Shown: positions 16,950 through 27,239, numbered from the stretch's first letter. The stretch is 38,612 bases of DNA from Candidatus Synechococcus spongiarum LMB bulk15M (GCA_002018045.1 MWLD01000077.1:1-38612), one strand, 5' to 3'. Numbers and translations: made by a program. Notes: a model not told the origin generated them from the letters alone.

Positions 16950-18272
16950 ATGACTCTTAGCCAGGGCAGAGCCCCAACCACAGGCGAGACACTCACCCAG
17001 ATTGTGACGGCTCCTGATTTGAGGAGTCGTGTACTGATCACCCTCGGCCTGTTGCTGCTGATTCGTGTTGGGGCCTACATCTGGATCCCTGGTCTTGACG
17101 TCTCTCAACTGCAGAATCAACTGTCGGGTGGTCAGTTGATCGGTCTTCTCAGCATCTTTACCGGCGGAGCGCCCGGTGGGGTGTTTTCCTTGGGGATTTT
17201 GCCCTTCATCAATGCCTCCATCATCATGCAGTTGCTAACAGCGGCTCTCCCCTCTCTGGAAACCCTGCAAAAGGACGAAGGGGAAGCGGGACGCCGTAAG
17301 TTGGCGCAAATCACCCGCTATGTGGCCCTGGGGTGGGGCAGCCTCCAGGCGGTGATCTTTTCCCTTTACCTGCGGGGCTTTGCCAACGGTGAGTTGGAGG
17401 GGGCCGTGTTTGTCGTCTCCACCAGTCTGGCCTTGACTACGGGGGCCATGGTGGTCATGTGGATCAGCGAGATCATTACCGAGAAGGGTATTGGCAACGG
17501 GGCGTCTCTGGTAATTTTCGTGAACATCACCGCGTCCCTGCCCAATACCCTGCAGAATATTATTCGTGAGGCCCAGACCGGCAAGATCTTCCCCATTGTG
17601 GTGACGGTGGCGGTGGCACTCTCCATGGTGGTGGCCATCGTGGCCGTACAAGAGGGCAGCCGGCGCATCCCCATTGTCTCAGCCCGCCGCCAGATCGGCT
17701 TTGTGGCTGTCCTGCCGGAGCGGCAAAGCTACTTGCCACTCAAGCTCATCTCCGGCGGCGTGATGCCCATCATCTTTGCTTCGGCCATGTTGTTCCTGCC
17801 AGCCACCCTGGCCAACTTCACGAGCAATGCAGCGCTGGTGAACCTGGCCACCTGGTTAAGTCCCAGCTACACCGTTCCGGGACTTCCCCTTTCTACAGGC
17901 TGGGTCTACGGGCTGACCTATTTCTTCCTGATTTTCGGGTTTTCCTTTTTCTACGCCTCCCTGGTGGTGAATCCCACGGATATGGCCTTGAATCTGAAGC
18001 GGCAGGGTGTTGCCGTTCCCGGCATTCGACCGGGCTCTGCAACGGCAAACTACCTCTCTGGTGTGATCAATCGACTCACCCTGATCGGCGGTTCCTTCCT
18101 GGGCCTGATTGCCATCATCCCCAATGTGGTCTACTCCTTTACGGGGACCGGTGTGTTGCAGGGTTTGGGCGCCACGTCCCTGCTGATTCTGGTGGGCGTG
18201 GCCATTGAAACGGCCAAGCAGTTGCAGACCAACGTGATCTCCCAGCGCTACGAGGGCATGGTGCGGCAATGA
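16950..18272 (+). CDS. secY: SecY, central subunit of the Sec translocon
   Basis: SecY forms the protein-conducting channel in the plasma and thylakoid membranes with SecE and SecG. The 440-residue protein has ten predicted membrane helices. Landmarks are LITLGLLLLIRVGAYIWIPG near 28-47 (TM1), LGILPFINASIIMQLLTAAL near 76-95, GEAGRRKLAQITRY near 110-123, the cytosolic segment SYLPLKLISGGVMPIIFAS near 258-276, and NLKRQGVAVPGIRPG near 348-362. The stop overlaps the adk start by 4 bases (ATGA), so the two are coupled. Confidence 0.98.
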   Translation: MTLSQGRAPTTGETLTQIVTAPDLRSRVLITLGLLLLIRVGAYIWIPGLDVSQLQNQLSGGQLIGLLSIFTGGAPGGVFSLGILPFINASIIMQLLTAALPSLETLQKDEGEAGRRKLAQITRYVALGWGSLQAVIFSLYLRGFANGELEGAVFVVSTSLALTTGAMVVMWISEIITEKGIGNGASLVIFVNITASLPNTLQNIIREAQTGKIFPIVVTVAVALSMVVAIVAVQEGSRRIPIVSARRQIGFVAVLPERQSYLPLKLISGGVMPIIFASAMLFLPATLANFTSNAALVNLATWLSPSYTVPGLPLSTGWVYGLTYFFLIFGFSFFYASLVVNPTDMALNLKRQGVAVPGIRPGSATANYLSGVINRLTLIGGSFLGLIAIIPNVVYSFTGTGVLQGLGATSLLILVGVAIETAKQLQTNVISQRYEGMVRQ

Positions 18273-18847
18273 GAGAGAGAGTCGTTGTCCTTGGCCCTCC
18301 CGGTGCCGGGAAGGGCACTCAATGCAAGCTGCTGGCAGCAGCCAGGGGCTTGCTGCACCTCTCCACCGGGGATCTGTTGCGGGCTGAGGTGGACGCCGAG
18401 AGCAGTTTGGGACAACAGGTGAAGGCTGTGGTAGCCAGGGGAGATCTGGTCAGTGATGACTTGGTGTTGGCTATTGTGCGCAACCGCCTCGCCATTCATC
18501 GGGAAGGCTGGTTGTTGGATGGTTTCCCGCGTAACTCCACCCAGGCCGCCATGCTGGACGATCTCCTGGCTGACCTGGGACAACCTCTACGGGTTGCCCT
18601 GCAACTGCAGGTTCCCGAAGAAGAACTGGTGGCACGGCTTCTCGGCCGTGGGCGCTGTGATGACAGTGAGGTCGTGGTGCGCAGGCGGCTGCAGATCTAT
18701 GCCCGGGAAACGGAGCCCATCAACGCCCATTACCAGGCGCGAGAGCTGCTCAAGTGTGTCGATGGGCTGGGCAGTGTTGAGGATGTGGCCACCCGCATTG
18801 GCAACAGCCTGGATGAGCGTGAACACGGCGAGGAAACAATATGCTAA
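18269..18847 (+). CDS. adk: adenylate kinase
   Basis: Adk interconverts ATP + AMP and 2 ADP in the cytosol. The 192 residues carry the P-loop GPPGAGKGTQC near 9-19, LHLSTGDLLRAEV near 29-41 (AMP site), and GWLLDGFPRNSTQA near 76-89. The lid region is short (GRGRCDDSEVVVRRRLQIYA), so this is a short-type enzyme without a zinc-binding lid, as in other cyanobacteria. Translation is coupled to secY through the ATGA overlap. rpmJ follows after 38 bases. Confidence 0.97.
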   Translation: MRERVVVLGPPGAGKGTQCKLLAAARGLLHLSTGDLLRAEVDAESSLGQQVKAVVARGDLVSDDLVLAIVRNRLAIHREGWLLDGFPRNSTQAAMLDDLLADLGQPLRVALQLQVPEEELVARLLGRGRCDDSEVVVRRRLQIYARETEPINAHYQARELLKCVDGLGSVEDVATRIGNSLDEREHGEETIC

Positions 18848-18885
18848 AATTTTCGTTTGGCCTTGGTCACGTTTGAGGGCAATCC

Positions 18886-18999
18886 ATGAAAGTTCGCGCT
18901 TCTGTCAAGAAGATGTGCGAGAGGTGTCGGGTCATCCGCCGCCATGGGCGGGTAATGGTGATTTGCGTCAATCCCAAACACAAGCAACGACAAGGCTGA
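18886..18999 (+). CDS. rpmJ: 50S ribosomal protein L36
   Basis: L36 is the smallest large-subunit protein. ATG 18886 opens 37 residues, [20 protein letters not shown] followed by [17 protein letters not shown], the full family length. It keeps the zinc-binding set Cys11, Cys14, Cys27 and His32. In many bacteria infA lies before it; cyanobacteria lack that arrangement and so does this locus. rpsM starts 75 bases later. Confidence 0.97.
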   Translation: MKVRASVKKMCERCRVIRRHGRVMVICVNPKHKQRQG

Positions 19000-19074
19000 T
19001 GGAACCTGTGCCCCACACCACGGCTTTGCTATCTCTGTCTCAACAACCACGTTCTTTTTGAGGAGAACTTCGTC

Positions 19075-19440
19075 TTGGCAAGGATTTCCGGCGTCGATAT
19101 TCCCCGGGACAAGCGGGTCGAAATCGCCCTGACCTACATCTATGGCATCGGCCTTGTTCGGTCCCAGAAGATTCTGGCCACCACCGGGATTAGCCCTGAC
19201 ATCCGGGCAAAGGATCTGACGGACGATGATGTCCAGAAGCTCCGCACCGCGGTGGAGGACTACACTGTTGAAGGAGACCTGCGACGGCAGGAGGGCATTT
19301 CGCTCAAGCGCCTTCAAGACATTGGCTGTCTCCGAGGTCGCCGTCATCGCATGAACTTGCCCGTCAGGGGCCAGCGCACGCGCACCAATGCCCGGACACG
19401 GCGTGGTGCCCGTAAAACCGTGGCTGGCAAGAAGAAGTAA
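19075..19440 (+). CDS. rpsM: 30S ribosomal protein S13
   Basis: S13 is in the head of the small subunit and contacts tRNA and L5. The start is TTG at 19075, supported by GAGGAG about 10 bases upstream and by the family start ([18 protein letters not shown]); no ATG fits. The 121 residues include [14 protein letters not shown] near 22-35, the conserved [20 protein letters not shown] near 84-103 and [15 protein letters not shown] at the end. The rare start may lower translation. Confidence 0.95.
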   Translation: MARISGVDIPRDKRVEIALTYIYGIGLVRSQKILATTGISPDIRAKDLTDDDVQKLRTAVEDYTVEGDLRRQEGISLKRLQDIGCLRGRRHRMNLPVRGQRTRTNARTRRGARKTVAGKKK

Positions 19441-19484
19441 ATGCCTGGACCCAACATCCCTTTATCCTCACCAGCCCCCTAGCC

Positions 19485-19877
19485 ATGGCAAAGCCTGTCA
19501 AGAAAAGCGGCAGTAAAAAGGTCAAGCGGAACGTTCCCAACGGTGTGGCCCACATCCAGAGCACCTTTAACAACACCATCGTTTCCATTACCGATACGTC
19601 CGGTGCGGTCATTGCCTGGTCGTCTGCGGGCGCCAGCGGTTTCAAGGGCGCTCGCAAAGGTACGCCTTTTGCTGCCCAGACCGCAGCGGAAGCAGCGGCC
19701 CGCCGCGCAGTTGATCAAGGTATGCGCCAAATTGAAGTGCAAGTCCGTGGCCCTGGATCGGGCCGCGAGACTGCCATCCGTGCCTTAAGCACAGTGGGGT
19801 TGGAAATCACGTTGATTAAAGACGTAACTCCCCTGCCCCATAACGGTTGCCGTCGTTCCAAACGGCGCCGCGTCTGA
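19485..19877 (+). CDS. rpsK: 30S ribosomal protein S11
   Basis: S11 forms part of the platform near the E-site. The 130 residues have a basic start ([18 protein letters not shown]), then [20 protein letters not shown] near 22-41, [20 protein letters not shown] near 48-67, and the C-terminal [18 protein letters not shown], all signatures of S11. It lies 44 bases after rpsM and 18 bases before rpoA. Confidence 0.97.
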   Translation: MAKPVKKSGSKKVKRNVPNGVAHIQSTFNNTIVSITDTSGAVIAWSSAGASGFKGARKGTPFAAQTAAEAAARRAVDQGMRQIEVQVRGPGSGRETAIRALSTVGLEITLIKDVTPLPHNGCRRSKRRRV

Positions 19878-19895
19878 ATTTTGTTCCCCTTTTCC

Positions 19896-20855
19896 ATGCC
19901 GACACGGACCGTGCTCCAATTCCAAATTGAACCGGCCCCTGATATCACCATTGGGGACGACAAGTCCCAAACCCAGGAATTTTTGATCGGTCCCCTTGCG
20001 CGGGGCCAGGGCACCACCCTTGGCAACGCTCTGCGAAGGACCCTTCTGGGAAGTCTGGAAGGCAGCGCCGTTACAACCGTTCGGATTGCAGGTGCCGCCC
20101 ATGAATACGCCATCATCCCCGGTGTTCGTGAGGACGTTCTTGATATCCTCCTCAATGCCAAGGAGTTGGTGGTCAGCAGTCGTAGCCCTGAAGCCGTGGA
20201 AATCGGCCGGGTGCTGGCGACAGGTCCAGCAGAGGTGACCGCAGGCCAGATTCACTTCTCCCCCCAGGTGACAGTGGTGAATCCCGATCAGCACATTGCC
20301 ACTGTGGCTGAAGGTCACAGCCTGGAAATGGAGCTTCACGTGGAGCGTGGCGTGGGCTATCGCCAAGCGGATCGGCTCAATGACGCCGTGGAATCCATCG
20401 ATACCCTGCAAATCGACGCAGTCTTCATGCCTGTGCGGCGGGTGATCTACTCGGTCGATGAGAGTGCCGTGGGGGAAGGGGGTTCCGCCAGCGAGAACCT
20501 GCGGCTGGAGATCACCACCAATGGCTCCATTAGCCCTGACGACGCCATCGCCCAGGCTGCCAATCAACTGATTCTCCTGTTCCAGCCCCTGGCCAGCTTG
20601 GGTCTTCCTGAACAGGAAGTCCTGGAGCCTGAAACCTCGACGGAAAATCAGGTTCCTCTCGAAGAGATCAATCTTTCCGTGCGGGCCTACAACTGTCTGA
20701 AGCGAGCTCAGGTCAACACAGTGTCGGACCTGATGACCTTCAGCTATGAAGACCTTTTGGAGATCAAGAACTTTGGGGCCAAGTCTGCCGATGAGGTGAT
20801 TGAAGCCCTGGAGCGCATTGGCGTCTCCCTCCCCAAAAGCCGCACCAAGGCATGA
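19896..20855 (+). CDS. rpoA: RNA polymerase alpha subunit
   Basis: Alpha dimerises to start polymerase assembly and its C-terminal domain contacts promoters and regulators. From ATG 19896 the product has 319 residues. The N-terminal domain includes [20 protein letters not shown] near 30-49 and [20 protein letters not shown] near 73-92. A linker with acidic residues follows near 230-250. The C-terminal domain has [20 protein letters not shown] near 257-276 and [20 protein letters not shown] near 290-309. A TTG at 19881 would add five residues; ATG 19896 is the better start. Confidence 0.97.
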   Translation: MPTRTVLQFQIEPAPDITIGDDKSQTQEFLIGPLARGQGTTLGNALRRTLLGSLEGSAVTTVRIAGAAHEYAIIPGVREDVLDILLNAKELVVSSRSPEAVEIGRVLATGPAEVTAGQIHFSPQVTVVNPDQHIATVAEGHSLEMELHVERGVGYRQADRLNDAVESIDTLQIDAVFMPVRRVIYSVDESAVGEGGSASENLRLEITTNGSISPDDAIAQAANQLILLFQPLASLGLPEQEVLEPETSTENQVPLEEINLSVRAYNCLKRAQVNTVSDLMTFSYEDLLEIKNFGAKSADEVIEALERIGVSLPKSRTKA

Positions 20856-20894
20856 TGGTGTGGCGCCCTTGCCTGTCCCGTAACCAACCCGACC

Positions 20895-21245
20895 ATGCGA
20901 CACCAATGCCGCGTTCCCCAACTTGGCCGACCTGCTGATCAGCGCAAGGCTCTCCTGCGTGGCTTGACCACGGAGTTGCTCCGCAGTGGACGCATCACCA
21001 CAACCAGGGCGCGGGCCAAGGCGCTACGCCAAGAAGCTGATCGCATGATTACCTTGGCCAAGGATGGTCGCCTGGCTGCACGGCGACAGGCCCTGGGCTA
21101 CATGTACGACAAAGATCTTATCCACAAGCTCTTTGAGAAGGCATCCGAGCGGTATACTGACCGCAACGGTGGCTACACCCGCATCATCCGCACCGTACGG
21201 CGGCGCGGCGACAACGCTGAAATGGCCATCATCGAGTTGGTCTGA
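20895..21245 (+). CDS. rplQ: 50S ribosomal protein L17
   Basis: L17 lies near the tunnel exit. The 116-residue product starts [20 protein letters not shown], then [20 protein letters not shown] near 20-39, and ends [19 protein letters not shown]17 from bacteria usually reads [17 protein letters not shown], so identity is clear. Its 3' end overlaps any conventional start for truA (see that entry). Confidence 0.96.
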   Translation: MRHQCRVPQLGRPADQRKALLRGLTTELLRSGRITTTRARAKALRQEADRMITLAKDGRLAARRQALGYMYDKDLIHKLFEKASERYTDRNGGYTRIIRTVRRRGDNAEMAIIELV

Positions 21246-22053
21246 AGGTGTTCGGACGCGCCGCCTGGCTCTGCTGCTTCAGTATGAGGGCACTGCCTAC
21301 CACGGTTGGCAGCGTCAGCGCTGTGGCTCCACCATCCAGGCCACGCTGGAGGCAGCAATGTGCAAGCTGCAGCCTGGTTTCCAGGAGGTGGTGACAGCAG
21401 CCGGGCGCACGGATACGGGCGTTCATGCAGTTGGTCAGGTGGCGCATGTGGATGTGACCAGCCCCATCCCTGATCACCGCTGGCCCAAAGCGCTGAACGG
21501 TTGCCTACCGCCGGATATCCGTGTTCTGGCAGCCCGCACCGTCTCCAGCCATTGGCACGCCTGCTTCAGTGCGCGCTGGCGCCGTTACCGCTACCTCTTG
21601 TACGATAACCCGGTCCCTAACCTGTTCCTGCGGGCCACCAGTTGGCACCGCTACAGCACCACACTGAACGAGCGGCGGATGGCCGCAGCCCTCCAGCCCC
21701 TGCTTGGGTACCACGACCTTCGCGCGTTTCAGCGGGCTGGCAGTTCCCGCCTCCACGCTCGCACTACTGTTCAAGCTGTGGACGTGCATCGCTGGGGTGA
21801 CGTGGTCGCCGTTGACGTGCAGTGCAGTGGTTTCCTCTACGGCATGATGAGACTATTGGTGGGCCAACTGGTGGCTGTGGGTGAAGGCCGTCTTCCAGTG
21901 TGTGCGTTCGAGCAGCGTTGGCGGCTGGGCAAACGTGAGGAGGTGCAGGAGGCAGCACCACCGCAGGGCCTTTGCTTCATGGGCGTTGGCTACGAACCGG
22001 TTCTGTTTTCTGCTCCAGCCCCTTGGCCGTGGGGACAGCTTGGGGTAGGATAA
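21169..22053 (+). CDS. truA: tRNA pseudouridine(38-40) synthase, start codon unclear
   Basis: TruA makes pseudouridine at positions 38-40 of the tRNA anticodon arm. Homology begins at about 21256 ([20 protein letters not shown]) and includes the catalytic motif [19 protein letters not shown] with its aspartate, [25 protein letters not shown] and [20 protein letters not shown], so the enzyme body is complete (about 266 residues). No ATG, GTG or TTG in this frame lies between 21172 and the start of homology. The nearest is GTG 21169, inside rplQ. A GTG at 21248, directly after the rplQ stop, is one frame off, so a one-base indel in the first codons may have removed the native start. The gene may be poorly expressed, use a rare start, or be newly inactivated. 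Confidence 0.8.
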   Translation: MATPASSAPYGGAATTLKWPSSSWSEGVRTRRLALLLQYEGTAYHGWQRQRCGSTIQATLEAAMCKLQPGFQEVVTAAGRTDTGVHAVGQVAHVDVTSPIPDHRWPKALNGCLPPDIRVLAARTVSSHWHACFSARWRRYRYLLYDNPVPNLFLRATSWHRYSTTLNERRMAAALQPLLGYHDLRAFQRAGSSRLHARTTVQAVDVHRWGDVVAVDVQCSGFLYGMMRLLVGQLVAVGEGRLPVCAFEQRWRLGKREEVQEAAPPQGLCFMGVGYEPVLFSAPAPWPWGQLGVG

Positions 22054-22081
22054 ATCGTTTGTGGTCTTTCCTTACGGTGTG

Positions 22082-22525
22082 ATGAACAAGACCGTTGTTC
22101 CCTCAGTGGACTCCTTGCAGCGGGACTGGTACGTGGTGGATGCTGCTGGTCAGACCCTGGGACGTCTGGCTAGTGAAATCGCCAAGGTGCTGCGGGGCAA
22201 GCACAAGCCCACCTTCACGCCCCACATGGATGTGGGTGATTTTATCGTGGTGGTCAATGCGGAGAAAGTGACCGTGGGTGGCAGAAAAGCCCATCAGAAG
22301 CTTTACCGTCGCCACTCCGGTCGTCCTGGAGGCATGAAGGTGGAAACCTTCAGTCACCTGCAAGCACGTTTGCCGGAGCGGATCGTTGAAACTGCTGTGC
22401 GGGGCATGTTGCCCCGCAACGCTCTGGGCCGCCAACTGTTCCGCAAGCTCAAGGTGTACCGCGGTCCTGTTCATCCCCACGGAGCTCAGCGTCCAGCCAC
22501 GCTCTCCCTCTCCACAGCCAGTTGA
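22082..22525 (+). CDS. rplM: 50S ribosomal protein L13
   Basis: L13 is an early assembly protein. From ATG 22082 there are 147 residues: [40 protein letters not shown] near 23-42, [20 protein letters not shown] near 44-63, and [20 protein letters not shown] near 102-121. The frame is open for seven codons upstream, but family comparison supports 22082. The TGA stop shares its A with the rpsI ATG. Confidence 0.96.
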   Translation: MNKTVVPSVDSLQRDWYVVDAAGQTLGRLASEIAKVLRGKHKPTFTPHMDVGDFIVVVNAEKVTVGGRKAHQKLYRRHSGRPGGMKVETFSHLQARLPERIVETAVRGMLPRNALGRQLFRKLKVYRGPVHPHGAQRPATLSLSTAS

Positions 22526-22935
22526 TGATGTCAAACACCGAAAACACCGTCTTCTACTGGGGAACTGGCCGCCGTAAGACTGCCGTTGCCCGGATCCGCA
22601 TTGTCCCTGGTAACGGCAAGGTCACCATTAACGGACGTGCCGCCACGGATTACCTCAACCACAACCTGGCTTTTATGGCTGCGGTCACCGCCGCGTTGGA
22701 AACCCTGGGACTGGAAAAGGAGTATGACCTGTTGGTCAATTCCAAGGGGGGTGGTCTGAGTGGCCAGGCGGATGCCATCAAGCAGGGTGTCGCCCGGGCG
22801 TTGTGCAAGCTCTCCCCTGACAATCGCAAGCCCCTCAAGGCGGAAGGCCACCTCAGCCGTGACCCCCGCGCCAAGGAGCGCCGAAAGTACGGCCTCAAAA
22901 AAGCCCGCAAGGCCCCCCAATTCTCCAAGCGCTGA
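22525..22935 (+). CDS. rpsI: 30S ribosomal protein S9
   Basis: S9 reaches the P-site tRNA with its C-terminal tail. The product (136 residues from ATG 22525; ATG 22528 is equally possible) has the family start YWGTGRRKTAVARIRIVPGN near 11-30, NSKGGGLSGQADAIKQGVAR near 72-91 and KERRKYGLKKARKAPQFSKR at the end, whose last Lys-Arg contacts tRNA. It overlaps the rplM stop by one base. Confidence 0.96.
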   Translation: MMSNTENTVFYWGTGRRKTAVARIRIVPGNGKVTINGRAATDYLNHNLAFMAAVTAALETLGLEKEYDLLVNSKGGGLSGQADAIKQGVARALCKLSPDNRKPLKAEGHLSRDPRAKERRKYGLKKARKAPQFSKR

Positions 22936-22942
22936 GCACGTC

Positions 22943-23176
22943 ATGCCCAAACAGGACATCCACCCCACCTGGTACCCGGATGCCAAGGTGATCTGCAATG
23001 GTCAGGTGATCATGACCGTTGGGTCCACCCAGCCCGAGATCAACGTGGAAGTGTGGAGTGGTAATCATCCCTTCTTTACCGGGACCCAGAAGATCCTGGA
23101 CACGGAAGGGCGTGTGGACCGTTTCATGAAGAAGTACGGTATCCGCTCCAGCCGGGTGGATTCAAAGAAGAGCTGA
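22943..23176 (+). CDS. rpmE: 50S ribosomal protein L31
   Basis: L31 bridges the two subunits at the central protuberance. The 77 residues begin MPKQDIHPTWYPDAKVICNG and contain NVEVWSGNHPFFTGTQKILD near 34-53 and GRVDRFMKKYGI. Only one cysteine is present, so this is the zinc-free type; I know no paralogue here. The frame is open upstream to 22760 through rpsI, but ATG 22943 is the family start. prfA starts 42 bases later. Confidence 0.95.
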   Translation: MPKQDIHPTWYPDAKVICNGQVIMTVGSTQPEINVEVWSGNHPFFTGTQKILDTEGRVDRFMKKYGIRSSRVDSKKS

Positions 23177-23218
23177 AGCTGCGACTCCGACTGTGGCCCC
23201 TTCTTCAACACTCTGCTG

Positions 23219-24322
<1,104 letters not shown>

Positions 24323-24376
24323 GAGAGGTAACAGGGGGGTCGCTCGCCACTTCCTACGTCTGCCTCGCCTCGGCAC

Positions 24377-24883
24377 TCAAGCACCAATGACGTACTTTTG
24401 CCACTCCTGGCGCTGGCCGTTGCGAATCTGCCGGGAGGCTTCAAAGTAAAGAGAGCTGACGGGGCGGCGCGGTCTACAGGCGATGGCCATGTCGGCTTCC
24501 ATGGGGGTTCGGCTCCCTTTATAGACATTGCAGCGGATGCAGGCCGTCACCACGTTGTCCCAGGTGTGCTGTCCCCCCCGGCTGCGGGGGCGCACATGGT
24601 CAACGGAAAGCTGCTCTCCCTTGTAGCCGCAATACTGGCAGGTGTGCAGATCCCGCTGGAGAACGTTGCGGCGGGTGAGGGGGATTTCCTTGAACGGAAT
24701 GCAGACGTACTGGCGCAGTCGGATTACGGTGGGGACCAGCAGGTTCTTATGTACAACAACCGTGTCCTTCTCCAGGCTTTCCGCCTTGCCCTTGAGCATC
24801 ATGACCACGGCACGCTTCCAACTGGTGATGTTGAGGGGCTCATAGGAGGCATTCAGGACAAGAACCTGCCCCATCCAGACCAT
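24377..24883 (-). CDS. HNH endonuclease family protein
   Basis: The 168-residue product belongs to the conserved cyanobacterial HNH group. It starts MVWMGQVLVLNASYEPLNIT; the usual family start, MGQVLVLN, is ATG 24874. The nuclease core is in the second half: HTCQYCGYKGEQLSVDHVRP, then GGQHTWDNVVTACIRCNVYK. It holds two CxxC zinc pairs, the DH of the metal site and the conserved Asn. The biological role of this group is unknown. It is divergent from the methyltransferase gene and convergent with prfA, and its broad conservation suggests a core gene rather than part of the restriction cassette. Confidence 0.85.
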   Translation of the reverse strand: MVWMGQVLVLNASYEPLNITSWKRAVVMMLKGKAESLEKDTVVVHKNLLVPTVIRLRQYVCIPFKEIPLTRRNVLQRDLHTCQYCGYKGEQLSVDHVRPRSRGGQHTWDNVVTACIRCNVYKGSRTPMEADMAIACRPRRPVSSLYFEASRQIRNGQRQEWQKYVIGA

Positions 24884-24957
24884 GGCTGATGTTCAACATC
24901 ATAATAGGGCAAGAAACGAGCCGTTTCGGAGGGTGTTCATTGGCCGTTGGTGATCTC

Positions 24958-25809
24958 ATGCAGAAAGCGCTAGCCAGCAACACCGTTCAGGTCCTGGTGG
25001 GTGACAACCGTCAAGTCCTGCGACAGATTGAGCCAGGGATCGTTCAGTGCTGCGTGACCTCACCGCCATACTGGGGACTGCGCGACTACGACCATGTGGA
25101 CCAGATTGGCGCCGAGTCGTCTCCCGAAGCGTATGTGTCCAATCTGGTGATGGTTTTCCAGGGGGTGCGCCGTGCGCTACGTGACAACGGGACGCTGTGG
25201 CTCAACGTTGGTGACGGCTACGCCCGTAACGGTGGTACAGGACGCAGTGGCCCCAATGCCTTGGTGGGGAATACGAAAAAGCTGCTTCAGCAGCGCAACT
25301 GTAAGGTGCCCAACTGCTGGGGACTCAAGGATCGGGACCTGATGGGCCTACCGTGGCGCGTTGCGTTCGCGCTGCAAGAAGATGGCTGGCTGCTGAGGTC
25401 AAAGATCACGTGGATAAAGAAGGCTCCCATGCCCGAAAGTGTCAAGAATCGACCATCCAACGCCACTGAGGACATATTCTTGTTTGCGAAGAATCCAAGC
25501 TATTACTATGATAACCAAGCAGCGCGTGAGGCGAGCGGCGCCAACCTGAGAAACTACTGGATCCTGGGTCCCGATTCCAGTAGTGTGCCCCATCCAGCGG
25601 TTTTTCCCAGAGAATTGGCCAGACGGTGCATCCTGTTGGGAAGTCAGCCGGGTGACGTTATCCTGGATCCATTTTCCGGATCCGGGACCACTGGAGTTGT
25701 GGCGGCCAGGTCGAATCGCAGGGCAATTCTTGTCGAATTGAATCCGGTCTACGCTCGACAATCTCGGTTAAGGATCAATCAAGATCTTCAACTGACAATG
25801 ATTCCATAG
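24958..25809 (+). CDS. beta-class DNA methyltransferase (probably N4-cytosine)
   Basis: It transfers a methyl group from S-adenosylmethionine to DNA. The motif order, catalytic TSPPYWGLRDYD at residues 34-45 before the SAM-binding DPFSGSGTTG at 237-246, marks the beta class. TSPPY rather than DPPY favours N4-cytosine modification. LWLNVGDGYA and ITWIKKAPMPESVKNRP fit the family. From ATG 24958 it has 283 residues; an in-frame start at 24889 adds 23 residues of unlikely sequence. The restriction endonuclease gene follows after 6 bases, so this enzyme should protect the host at the same recognition site. The pair looks like a mobile cassette. Confidence 0.88.
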   Translation: MQKALASNTVQVLVGDNRQVLRQIEPGIVQCCVTSPPYWGLRDYDHVDQIGAESSPEAYVSNLVMVFQGVRRALRDNGTLWLNVGDGYARNGGTGRSGPNALVGNTKKLLQQRNCKVPNCWGLKDRDLMGLPWRVAFALQEDGWLLRSKITWIKKAPMPESVKNRPSNATEDIFLFAKNPSYYYDNQAAREASGANLRNYWILGPDSSSVPHPAVFPRELARRCILLGSQPGDVILDPFSGSGTTGVVAARSNRRAILVELNPVYARQSRLRINQDLQLTMIP

Positions 25810-25815
25810 GGAACC

Positions 25816-26682
25816 ATGGCTACTCTCGGAACGCTGCGAAGTGATTATCATGCCAAGCTGGGACAGCAGGTGATCCGGTTCTCTACTCGAGCGGGCATAA
25901 CGTACCCGAATTTTGCGGATTGTGGTAGTCGCTCCAGCACTCTGATTGCCAACGGCATTGCAGAGGCGTTGGGTGTTCCCCGACAGACTGCGCGACAGAT
26001 TCCAGCCCAGAGAGCTGGCGCTCTGTTTGAAAATCTCACTTGTGAGTTCATTGAACACACGCTCACAGCGATCAGTCACATGAGGCCAGGCAAATGGAAG
26101 TACTTGACCTCGCAGACGCAGATTTCCAGATTTGCACAGTACCGCCACCTCAAAGCGCTCGATGATCTCGTGCGAGACGACAGAGACCTATCAACTGCTC
26201 TCGGACGCGATTATCTTGTGACGCCAGATATTGTCGTCTCCCGCAGCGCTGTATCGCATGACGACATCAATGGGCAGGCAATGTTTCTGGATCATCCAGG
26301 CATCGCAACCCTGACGCCGTTCCTGGAATCAAATTGTTCTCCTGCACTACCTTTTTTACACGCCAGTGTGTCCTGTAAATGGACGATTCGGAGTGACCGC
26401 TCACAGAATACCCGCACAGAAGCCCTCAATCTGATCCGCAATAGAAAAGGCAGATTGCCTCATATCGTTGCTGTGACTGCAGAACCTCTGCCGATGCGTA
26501 TCGCCTCTCTAGCACTGGGAACTGGAGACTTGGATTGCGTTTATCACATTGCCTTGGACGAATTGAAGACGGTCTGCGGGGCACTACCAAGTTGCGAAGA
26601 TCAGGCGGAGATGCTATTCACCATGATAGATGGAGACCGACTACGGGACATCAGTGATCTGCCTTTTGATATCGCCGTCTGA
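25816..26682 (+). CDS. NgoMIV-like type II restriction endonuclease
   Basis: The 288-residue length equals NgoMIV (286). The active-site residues fall at matching places: Glu72 (GALFENLTC), Asp138 (YLVTPDIVV), Ser-Cys-Lys 186-188 (HASVSCKWTIRSDRSQNTR) and Glu202 (TEALNL). In NgoMIV I recall Glu70, Asp140, Ser185, Lys187 and Glu201. Such enzymes are tetrameric and cut GCCGGC or related CCGG-core sites. It starts 6 bases after the methyltransferase stop and ends where the remains of ruvA begin. All key residues are present, so it could be active. Specificity is inference: the partner methylase is not of the cytosine-5 type that accompanies NgoMIV. Confidence 0.82.
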   Translation: MATLGTLRSDYHAKLGQQVIRFSTRAGITYPNFADCGSRSSTLIANGIAEALGVPRQTARQIPAQRAGALFENLTCEFIEHTLTAISHMRPGKWKYLTSQTQISRFAQYRHLKALDDLVRDDRDLSTALGRDYLVTPDIVVSRSAVSHDDINGQAMFLDHPGIATLTPFLESNCSPALPFLHASVSCKWTIRSDRSQNTRTEALNLIRNRKGRLPHIVAVTAEPLPMRIASLALGTGDLDCVYHIALDELKTVCGALPSCEDQAEMLFTMIDGDRLRDISDLPFDIAV

Positions 26683-26699
26683 ATAGCTTGCGTATGCGC

Positions 26700-27058
26700 A
26701 ACGGAGCAGATTGCAGTGTGTCTACCTGCACCAGCTCGGGCAGGAAAACCCAGCAACCCCAGCAACCCGAGCGCCAGGAGGGGGCAACGCCACTGACACC
26801 AATGAGTTCACGAAACAGCTCCCGCGCTGTGTCGGTCTCAAACCCAAAGAGTAGCCAGCCATCATCACGCACCTGCAAGTGGGTGAACAGGGTCAGCCGT
26901 TGAGGGACTGTCCGACCGCTGCGGCTGCCCCCTCACATGGCTGTGCAAGCGCTGATGCAGCGCCACCTCAAACCAATGCCATGGCAGACCAGCAGGACGC
27001 CTTGGCGAGCACCACGCTGCCACAACTGGCGCACCTCCCCTTTCAGTCAGCCAATCAT
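26700..27058 (-). pseudogene. ruvA: broken ruvA (Holliday junction helicase subunit)
   Basis: RuvA binds Holliday junctions and recruits RuvB. The remnant begins at ATG 27058 with MIG, then a TGA where the family has Trp, then LKGEVRQLWQRGARQGVLLV. A one-base loss follows HGIG; restoring it gives FEVALHQRL. After another frame change it reads RLTLFTHLQVRDDGWLLFGF and LFRELIGVSGVAP, the hallmark end of RuvA domain I. A further frameshift gives SLALGLLGLLG. Everything after about residue 115 of roughly 210 is missing, replaced by the end of the restriction gene on the other strand. Confidence 0.8.
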
Positions 27059-27230
27059 GGCCGATCCCAACCTGGGTTCAGCCTGGCGATGACCCGAAAA
27101 CGAAGCCGCCCGTAATCCATGGTCCATACACCATCGGGGCTGCACAGTTGGGGAGCGGTCGTCTTGCTCACCTCGGCCACGATGGCCTGCCGCGTTATCG
27201 GGTCCAGCCCCTTCCTCCGCTCGTGACCGT
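27055..27230 (-). pseudogene. C-terminal remnant of an unknown gene upstream of ruvA
   Basis: An open stretch reads KGLDPITRQAIVAEVSKTTA, then PDGVWTMDYGRLRFRVIARL, and stops at a TGA that overlaps the ATG of the ruvA remnant (ATGA coupling). This protein-like end recalls C-termini of cyanobacterial SAM-dependent methyltransferases (DYVRLRFxA), but the match is from memory only. The body of the gene is missing: tRNA-Val lies directly upstream. Confidence 0.3.
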
Positions 27231-27239
27231 CACAAGGAA

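Noticed and set aside
19785-20921. 378-codon minus-strand frame opposite rpoA
   Set aside because: Antisense of a clearly conserved gene; the protein has no recognisable domain.
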